From: Chondrilla cf. caribensis | Lineage: Eukaryota; Porifera; Demospongiae; Chondrillida; Chondrillidae | Direction of reading: 5' to 3' | Length of the DNA: 27,500 bases | Assembly (NCBI GenBank): GCA_964020155.1 | Contig: OZ026553.1 | Span: 3,599,009 to 3,626,508 of the forward strand | In this document: positions 20,280 to 27,500 of the stretch, piece by piece | How positions within the stretch are numbered: the stretch's first letter is position 1 | Layout: every line of letters begins with the position of its first letter | Notes under the pieces: model-generated | The model's input: only the letters and a program-made list of their open reading frames with translations | What the model was told of the DNA's origin: nothing | Database searches by the model: none | Translations under genes and position numbers: made by a program

Positions 20280-21430
20280 CCACCTGGAAATTCCACGCAT
20301 AATTACACTTAGTTTCTCTCAACAGACCCTACCCACATATAACCCATGTGAAGAAGTAGCTATTGCACCAGGGAACCACTCACATGTTATCACATGTGAA
20401 ATGGATCTTCTCTCACAAACCATCTGCACATGTACTGCATGTACCTTGGCCAAGAAGTCCTTATATGGTCATACACATTTCAAATCATGTCAGGCATTGT
20501 TCAAAATTTCTTGGTGAAAAGGATACAATGTGCGATGTGCGTAATTTTATATCTTCCCTGTTCACGACTATGTAGCCAAATAAGTGACATACTGATTTGA
20601 TATCTGCAGTGTGTCAACAGTGCCAATTAGACACATTAAAATAGTTTAGCCACACTGCACAGTGCTTGGGTGGGTTCCTCAAGATAAAGCCTTTGTAGAT
20701 GTATGTTCTCACAGATACAAGTACAGTACGTAAATATTTCATGCCTTCCTTCCATAAAAGAACCAGCAGATGAATTTCTCAGGAAACTGTTACAGGAGTG
20801 TGTAGTGTAGTTTCTTTCAAGAAAGGGCCATAAAAGTAATCCCCGACTGGTAAGAATGTTGCCTGAGGTGATAATTGTAATGTTGATACTGCCTGAAGCA
20901 ACACAATCCCCATACAATAGTAGGCTTGCACTGCACTTCCTAGGCAGATATGGTTGATGGGATGTTACAGTGAGTTACAGTGGTGTTGAACACATGTACA
21001 CATGTATGTTACTGTACATACCTGGAGTTTTCAAATATGCTTTTACGTAAATTCAACTGGTAGGAGACATCCAGCCTCACACAAAGCTACATTGAGTAAC
21101 CTGCACAGACTAACGACATCAATATTGACATTGGGCCTCAGGTGTACATGTCCGCAGAATACAAGTATACATAAGTACGTGTGCTGTACACAAGTAGCAT
21201 AAACACAGAACATTGGAAGGTATGTCCACATGAACAATAATGCACACAAGCATACATAAGTACATGTACTGTACATAAGTAGCACTTAAACAGTACATTA
21301 GGATGCATGAGCACATAAACTATACTGACTAGCAAAACATAGACAATATTATTTATACAAACATACGCAGACACACACCCATACACACATGTATATGCAC
21401 ATGTGCACATGCACGCTCACTCCCAAACAG

Positions 21431-21431
<1 letters not shown>

Positions 21432-21499
<68 letters not shown>
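21432..21499. repeat. CA microsatellite (copy 2, locus 3)
   Basis: Pure (CA)n of 68 bp, equivalent to 6335-6402 and 13284-13348 but without the broken acatgtacacac and catcaccc borders. Confidence 0.95.
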
Positions 21500-21503
<4 letters not shown>

Positions 21504-22568
21504 TGTATAATATTATATATGCATTACCAGTGGTACCCACAAGACATAATAGCAACAGGGTGCTATGAGGAGTCAGGGTGCACACATAACAATACCCATG
21601 CAATCCAGGTACAGTATTAAGGCATTTAAATGCTGTCATATTTATACTGTCGGAAATGCAGCTAGTACTAGGCAATTATTAGATAACTTGCACTAGTATT
21701 TCAGGATATATCTCAAATGCATACCTTTATGTATACCAGTATGTATTATGCATGTATTACATGTACATACGTAAATATGTATGCATGTATATACATGTGG
21801 TTGATTACATGTGTGCCACAACTATGTACGGTAGGTTTGGCATTCGGACTCGTATAGCACAGCACAAGCTGCTGAATCTGGCTCTGATAAGTTTTACACT
21901 GCCCAATCACCAAGGTACTGAAAATGTATAAGTTTGCATAACATACTGTATTCCATCCCAACAATAATAGGCCGGGGAACCCCAGCTCTGTTGGTTTATG
22001 CTGAACTTATGGTCTCACTCACTGTGGTAACAATAGTAGTACATGTCATGAGTACAAAACCTGTGTAAGCTAGAACTCACTTGACGATGTATATACTGTA
22101 CCACATACATGTGTATGTACATACATATAATGTAGCAAAGGAAAGAGGTGTATTTGTATGTAGATTCTCAATATTGATGAACATGCAATACAGTCGAATT
22201 TATAACAGCACTTCTAACAAGTACTGTATCTTTATGATAACATGCCTTATGGGCACAGATGTATTCTCGTACACGGTAGTTGTATTTATCGTAACAGCAA
22301 ACCAGTTATCATGGCAGGAAAAGTGCAGAAGGGTGATGATGTTTAACTGTACAGTATTTGGCATTTGGATAAAAATATAAGCATAATAAACAACCCTGGC
22401 TTGTGTGCTAAAGTGATATTATTAATGTATACTTCTCATTTGATGATTTCACTAATTGATCTGATTTGAAGTAATCACTAAGTTACATACACCCCAATCG
22501 GTAAAATATATCCTTGGTCCATAACAAATGCTTCATCCTCAGTGATAATTGCTCTTTCAGTGTGTTTG

Positions 22569-22960
<392 letters not shown>

Positions 22961-23186
22961 CACGCATGCATAGTGTATGTGCACATGTGTATGTGTATAT
23001 GTGCAATAACATTTGCACATGTATGTGTGTGTGCTATACATATGTGCATGTGTGCTTTTGTGTGACACAACAATGTAAGGCAAGAGAAAACACACTTCAA
23101 TCTCAAGAGCTGTTATCTCATCACTGGTGAATACAGAGTACAGAACGATACAAGGATATGACATTGTAGAGTAACCTCTACCTACC

Positions 23187-23656
23187 ACAAAGATGAGGAA
23201 TAAGTTACCTTGAAAATGATAGATCATTGTAATCACACTCAAAAGTGACCTGATTCTCGGAGAGGTCGCTTAATTCATTTGTGGTGCACATGATGCATAA
23301 TCCGTGAGATATGTGGTCCCATGTAGCCCCACGGAGTGAGGTAACATGGGAACACACACATCTACACAGACATCAGAGATGGAAACCACTGTAATCAGAT
23401 TCATTGACTTCCAAACATTGCCAACAACCCCACGTGAAGCAGTACTACAGAGCTGGCATATGGTACAGATGAATGTTGTGTGGGCGGGCTATGAATGTTG
23501 ATGAGCACAAAGATGAGGATTAAGTTTTCTTGAAAATGGCAGATCTGGATAATCACATTCATTGACTTCAAAAAGTTGTCAACAACCCCATGTATAGCAA
23601 TACTACAGAGCTGGCATATGCAGACAGATGTGGGCGGGCTATAAATATTAATGAGC
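23187..23656. repeat. Diverged dispersed repeats related to the unit
   Basis: Two direct copies about 158 bp apart, 23391-23505 and 23549-23656, share attcattgactt, caacaacccc, tactacagagctggcatatg and tgggcgggct. An acaaagatgagga-taagtt word precedes each (23187, 23506). The same caacaacccc segment with attcat-gatcc lies in the unit at 3369, 10873 and 18948, with a similar acacacacatc lead-in. It is therefore an older dispersed element predating the array. Confidence 0.65.
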
Positions 23657-23873
23657 TGAGCAGGTGTTCATATCCTGTTAATTTCATTTAGGACTGGGTG
23701 GAGGAGCAGTGGAGGCCCACCTCACCACAGGGAGTAAACACAATGACAACAACCTAGTCCCTTGGGGGTAACCTGCAGTGTAGACTAGCTGTCTGTTGTA
23801 AAGGTCCACTGGGTTAACAGTGACCTTAACCTACTGTAGATCACATTGCAGGCTTTGATGCACAGAGCTAGTT

Positions 23874-23874
<1 letters not shown>

Positions 23875-23931
<57 letters not shown>

Positions 23932-23988
23932 CGTGCGTGCGTGTGTGTGCGTGCTTGTGTGTGTGTGCTTGTGTGTGTGTGTGTGTGT

Positions 23989-24032
<44 letters not shown>

Positions 24033-24087
24033 CGTGCGTGTGTGTGCGTGCTTGTGTGTGTGTGCTTGTGTGTGTGTGTGTGTGTGT

Positions 24088-24151
<64 letters not shown>
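23875..24151. repeat. TG/TGCG microsatellite with internal ~98-bp duplication
   Basis: A pattern of gcgtgcgtgcgtg, then gcgtgcttg, then gtgcttg, then a ggtg break occurs twice. The cttg landmarks are at 23954 and 24051, and the ggtg breaks at 23989 and 24088. The tract thus grew by duplication of a ~98-bp segment as well as by slippage. Confidence 0.95.
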
Positions 24152-24484
24152 CATGCCAGCATTTAATGTACGTACATGTGGTCCAGGATCTTTTCTCCCA
24201 ACAATTTAACCAATTATAGAAATAGATTTGTATTAGTACATCTCTCTGCAATACACAGTGCACAGATGTGGAAGGATACACAGCTAAGACCATCTCCCTC
24301 CCATAATGTCTCCAGGCAACCACCATGTCCATGAATTCACTTAGACGTTATTAGTGATGTAATTCTGTCTGCCCTGCCAATGAGAAGCCCTTGGATGCCT
24401 GCTCAAAGAAAACTCACCCAGGACACAACAACGAGTGACAGAATGAGAAGAAACGTAATGTACTTAACAGCCATGCTTGGACGG

Positions 24485-24578
24485 GCCAATTGGCTGCTAT
24501 ATAGAGGTGATACACGTCGGTCTAACTACAAGAGTCATCCTTGGGACCTAGCCAACTGGCTGTTATACAGAGGGGACC
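24485..24578. repeat. Two direct repeats of a tatagagg-type word
   Basis: gccaattggctgctatatag (24485) and gccaactggctgttatacag (24551), each followed by agg.gga or agg.tga, are 66 bp apart. Similar ggctgttatatagaggt arrays occur in several invertebrate genomes as intergenic repeats, to my recollection. This is a recollection and not a search. Confidence 0.5.
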
Positions 24579-24886
24579 TACTAAAACAGTGAAAGTAAAC
24601 ACACAAACGTTCATACTAGGCACATATTGTACTAGATAAATGGTATACATGCATGCATAGACACACAGTATGGGAGCAGTTTACAGGTATATTCGTGCAG
24701 AATATATGTACATAAGTACCTCTTAGCGGTTACCATTGCCCAACAGTAAATTAAATTTGAGTGTCTGTTATCAATGATTCAACAAGACATGTGGCTAAGG
24801 TTAATTGGGACCGGCCAAACAGGAAGCAGCTCCTGGAAGCTGGCGTGATTGAATTATTCAACTCCTGAACAGGTGTTAGCCAATAA

Positions 24887-24908
24887 GACCCTGTATCTAT
24901 ACAGGGTC
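24887..24908. other. Perfect 9-bp hairpin
   Basis: gaccctgta (24887-24895) and tacagggtc (24900-24908) are exact complements around a 4-base loop. There is no T run after it, so it is not a bacterial-type terminator. Confidence 0.75.
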
Positions 24909-24999
24909 CCGATTGAGTAACAACCCCCAAAGAAATTTTTCAAATGTTCTCATATCCAACTCCCTCAAATTTCAACTTTAAGTACATGTCATGCATAAT

Positions 25000-25372
25000 A
25001 ATAACAGTTGTACAGACACACATGTGTCCTGTACATGCTCTGTGTATATTGTAGGTGTGTGAGACCACTAAGAGGCATATTAATACTGCATATTTCAACA
25101 CAAAAAATATTGTTTTCTTAAATTTCTGTAGATTCACACACAGATACATACGTAGGCACACATATGCACGTACAGGACATATGTACAATAACAGTTGTAC
25201 AGACACATGTGTCCTGTACATGCTCTGTGTATATTGTAGGTGTGTGAGACCACTGAGAGGCATATTAATAGTGCATATTTCAATACAAGTAAATATTGTT
25301 TTTGTGAGGGAAAATAGCCAGACATTCAAATCCACACACAGACACATAGGCACACGCATGCAGACTCATACA
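25000..25372. repeat. 187-bp tandem duplication
   Basis: The segment starting aataacagttgtacagacac at 25000 is repeated at 25187. Both contain cacatgtgtcctgtacatg, ctctgtgtatattgtagg and gagaccact.agaggcat. The second halves (25130-25186 and 25317-25372) are more diverged. The second copy is about 2 bp shorter at cacacatgtg/cacatgtg. Confidence 0.9.
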
Positions 25373-25389
25373 CACCTACATACATATGA

Positions 25390-25404
25390 ACACACACACA
25401 CACA

Positions 25405-25464
<60 letters not shown>

Positions 25465-25498
25465 CACACACACACACACATGCACACACACACACACA
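25390..25498. repeat. CA microsatellite
   Basis: (CA)n with tacac and tgcac interruptions, in the CA orientation like the unit copies. A frame running through it (25055-25750, plus) joins the 187-bp duplication to downstream sequence and is probably accidental. Confidence 0.95.
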
Positions 25499-25749
25499 AG
25501 TGCACGAATGCATATAACTGTACCAGGAGTGAGCAGCCAACAAACACTCCTTAAACATCAAAATACAATGGAAGAGAATTACCAGTTTTGGAGGGATGAA
25601 GAGGCCCTACAAGTGAATCCTCCCCATGACGCCAGAATATTATGGGTGCAGTGTGGATATTACGTTGAACTCAACATTAGTCATATCAATCTGGTGGACA
25701 TTTTAGTTTCACGTGTATACCCAGTGATACCAGTGATATCACTGAATTG

Positions 25750-25975
25750 AGGGATGAGACGAGAATGATGGTGGAATTAATGAGATGATTCATGGAAGAA
25801 CTGATGGTCGAGTGAAGGAGAATCGATGAGAAAGTAATGAGAATTGATGGAAGAATGATGGGAAAACAGATGAGAGAATGATGGTTAGTGATGGAAGATC
25901 TGATAGAGAGAGACGAGAGTGTGATAGGAAAACTGATGGGAGGAGGATAAAGTGATGATTAGTGTCTATGGGAGA
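25750..25975. repeat. Purine-rich degenerate minisatellite
   Basis: Many variants of gatggaagaatgatggga and gatgagaga follow each other over ~225 bp, with few C residues on this strand. Spacing is irregular (about 12 or 24 bp). It lies just before unit sequence resumes in copy 3. Confidence 0.6.
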
Positions 25976-26496
25976 ATTCACACAATAACACTAACAAATG
26001 TACACATTTCCAAACTAATGCAAACAAAATACACAAAAAATGACAAACCAACCACAAAAGACAAACACTTATAGAAAGGGCAATGGAATTATCTCAAAAG
26101 TGGATTCACAGGAAGATCATAAAATGTCATGCATATGTCACCTTCATGTATACAGGGTGATGTGTATATAGAAAGAAGGTGACAAGTACACAACAAGTGC
26201 TAGGTAAACAGCGGTTCTTATCAGGTCCCTTGGGAGTTGGGTAGTAGTCCTCAAGGAGAGACACCTGTCATGAGAATGACTACTTAATGTGAGCATGTAG
26301 GCATGATCATAAGGTGACAAGTGTATAACAGTGTAAGGTGACTAGTACAATACAAGTGGTCCCTTGGGAATTGGATTTGGGAAGTCCAGGCAACTGTCTC
26401 TCTGTCAACCTTTTGGTCAGCCAAACAGTCCTTCTGGTAATTTGTGAAGGTGTGCTGATCTGATACATGAGTAGGTAGGTGTAGTCATCTCGTACA

Positions 26497-26596
26497 CATG
26501 AAGGTGTGGACATCTCATGCACATGAAGTTGAGGTTATCCCATACATAGGAAGGTGAGGTCATCTTATATACATATGAAGGTGGGTCAGTCAGATG
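26497..26596. repeat. 25-bp minisatellite, 3-4 repeats (copy 3)
   Basis: Repeats at 26497 (type a), 26522 (type b) and 26547 (type c) form one 75-bp abc block. A degenerate fourth repeat starts at 26572. Confidence 0.88.
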
Positions 26597-27043
26597 TACA
26601 TGTTATTATGAAATACACAGTACTGTGTTACACGTGCAACTTCCCCTAAAGAGGTGATAATTATCATTAGGCCGCAAAGGTATTCAACTAACCTTATTTG
26701 AGCACATAAAGACAAAGACACAAAAGACAATGTTTGCATAAATCAATAAGATTATCATAACTAGACATCTCCAAACATGCAGAACTAACCAGAAAACCTT
26801 GAAATCTTGCTTTGAAGAGGCAGTGCAAACTGTCATGTCAACTTCACTTTCGCTGGAACCCCTACAAGCAAAGCTTGATGGCTAACCACTGAATGTAGTG
26901 AGGACGGACACACTAACTCTAGAGAACAATAATAAAAGTCCCTCTTCCTGCTAACTCAGCTACTCCACACATTCCATACAGTGGCCAATGTCCATATCCT
27001 ACGTACCTACATCATCATGCATTGTTTGCATAATAATATTCTG

Positions 27044-27500
27044 AAGCCATCATTACCATCTCGAACAAAAGGTATCCAAGTTGATCTCTGTAAAGCAACA
27101 GAAACTAAGGTTATAACTTTGAGTAAAACATACAAGTGTACATACATATATAGCACAAACAGACATGCATTGTTTACATATTATATTATGCATCAAAGAG
27201 ATTGTAATCATAACATATGCAGCATGAGCATTATGATCTCATAACATATGTTTGATGACTTAATACATGATGATGCCACAGCTGGGGATGTTGAAACAAT
27301 GGGATATCTGGGATAACATAATCTTCAGCTATTTGTACTACTGTAGTATAACTGATGATCCAGTACAGGTGTATAAGATGCATACGGATGACATAACTAG
27401 ACATACATACGTAGTGTATAGTCTCTCTATATCCAGAACTACATATATATGTATGTATGTAGTTTACAAACTTTGTAACTACATAATCAAGCACACCGTA
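27044..27500. repeat. Near-identical core block (copy 3, cut by the window end)
   Basis: It matches 8590-9050 and 15630-16090 with few changes, for example tttgatgac for ttcgatgac at 27249 and a ~10-bp shortening near 27162. The minus frame of copies 1 and 2 continues here with an R to Q change. Confidence 0.85.

Larger units (their letters stand above)
24152..24990. other. Low-repeat sequence without a recognisable gene
   Basis: This is the least repetitive part of the window. A 70-residue frame (24380-24592) contains a short peptide twice (ANWLLYRGD), which comes from a DNA repeat at 24485 and 24551. A perfect 9-bp-arm hairpin is at 24887-24908. Nothing else can be supported. Confidence 0.4.
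26044..27500 (+). repeat. Tandem segmental duplication, copy 3 (runs off the window)
   Basis: Unit homology resumes at aaaccaaccacaaaag and continues in phase to the last base of the window. Its early part (26100-26450) is more diverged than copies 1 and 2 are from each other. From about 27044 it is almost identical to 8590-9050 and 15630-16090. The tgataattatca palindrome is at 26655 and the acacagtactgtgt palindrome at 26615. The array therefore probably extends further right than this window shows. Confidence 0.92.

Noticed and set aside
24887..24908. Rho-independent terminator
   Set aside because: The hairpin is perfect, but no T run follows it and there is no bacterial gene context.
25055..25750. 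231-residue plus-strand frame
   Set aside because: It runs through the 187-bp duplication and a CA tract, with ~30 HT repeats. Only its last ~80 residues look ordinary, and they match nothing I know.

Overview
This window looks like non-coding eukaryotic DNA, probably from a marine invertebrate. It is AT-rich and full of short self-complementary words built on acatgt and tacgta. By my count roughly a tenth of it is CA/TG microsatellite. No long reading frame carries a recognisable domain: there are no reverse transcriptase, integrase, transposase, kinase or zinc-finger motifs, and no operon-like packing. A demosponge is my best guess, from the acatgtacatgt-like texture and a foldback repeat with a ctcgggactcgg loop, but this is an impression and not a demonstrated assignment.

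The main structure is a head-to-tail segmental duplication of a unit of about 7 kb. Taking the motif aaaccaacc-acaaaag (first base at 7320, 14275 and 26045) as the phase mark, the layout is: unrelated sequence 1 to about 447; copy 0 (left-truncated) about 448-7319; copy 1, 7320-14274 (6955 bp); copy 2, 14275-22133 (missing its last ~240 bp); a 3.9 kb non-unit segment 22134-26041; and copy 3, about 26044-27500, which runs off the right end. All copies are in the same orientation. Identity is patchy. Some blocks match at about 99% by eye, for example 5890-7590 against 12850-14550, and 8590-9190 against 15630-16229 and 27044-27500. Others are clearly more diverged or are replaced. This mosaic suggests repeated unequal exchange and gene conversion.

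Within each unit the order is: a pair of gtcccttggga boxes; a 25-bp minisatellite (2, 8, 11 and 4 repeats in copies 0-3); a conserved 12-bp palindrome tgataattatca; a near-identical core block; a 13-bp-arm hairpin; a tRNA-like A-box/B-box segment (copies 1 and 2) or a foldback-element block (copies 0 and 2); a ~60-bp minisatellite; and then four CA-rich loci at equivalent positions whose lengths differ between copies. Copy 0 has extra features: a foldback insertion whose empty site is preserved in the other copies, a (TA)30 tract, and a 0.93 kb replacement segment (4680-5608) with a G4-capable pyrimidine tract and the least random-looking reading frames of the window.

The 22134-26041 segment holds two long TG tracts (one with an internal ~98-bp duplication), diverged dispersed repeats, a 187-bp tandem duplication, a CA tract and a purine-rich degenerate minisatellite. 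I call no protein-coding gene with confidence. The entries below describe repeats, structural motifs and weak candidates.
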